Assembly: GCA_964475145.1 (NCBI GenBank)
Contig: CAYYVK010000027.1
Location: 1-5,727, forward strand
Length of the DNA: 5,727 bases
From: CAYYVK01 sp964475145
GTDB taxonomy: Archaea > Aenigmatarchaeota > Aenigmatarchaeia > CG10238-14 > SCSR01
Direction of reading: 5' to 3'
The notes under the pieces are model-generated. The model was not told the DNA's origin. It worked only from the letters and a program-made list of their open reading frames with translations, and did no database searches. Shown piece by piece: positions 5,727 to 5,727 of this stretch; the stretch's first letter is position 1, and each line of letters begins with the position of its first letter. The translations under genes were made by a program, and so were the position numbers.

Positions 5727-5727
5727 T

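Overview
The window looks like archaeal chromosome. Supporting points are two replication factor C clamp-loader genes of archaeal type, a HerA/DUF87-family ATPase, a proline tRNA interrupted by a bulge-helix-bulge (BHB) intron with no encoded CCA, a GTG start, and A/T-rich gaps without clear Shine-Dalgarno sites. The short clamp-loader large subunit and compact spacing would fit a small-genome (DPANN-like) archaeon, but that is inference and I cannot name a lineage.

All protein genes run on the minus strand, so reading order is right to left. At the right edge, tRNA-Pro(GGG) lies on the plus strand (5587-5680), with a 19-nt intron in its T-loop. It diverges, across only 39 nt, from a HerA-like P-loop ATPase (4261-5547). 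A 76-nt gap holding a perfect 10-bp-arm inverted repeat separates that gene from rfcS (3228-4184). A 59-codon membrane-type ORF (3047-3226) begins one base after the rfcS stop and runs 20 nt into rfcL (1924-3066). The rfcL stop overlaps by 4 nt the GTG start of a large secreted protein (1-1927) whose 3' end lies outside the window. That reading frame is open for 642 codons.

RfcS and RfcL together make the heteropentameric ATPase that loads the PCNA sliding clamp onto primed DNA. The HerA-like protein is a hexameric-translocase type of ATPase, but no NurA nuclease partner is present, so its role is open. The secreted protein has a signal peptide, a PPC-like beta domain, a cysteine-rich segment and at least four Ig-like beta-sandwich modules with 25 N-glycosylation sequons. 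It is functionally unrelated to the clamp loader yet appears translationally coupled to it. The most notable signals are the T-loop tRNA intron with a textbook BHB, the tiny membrane ORF wedged between the clamp-loader genes, and the modular surface protein at the end of the operon.
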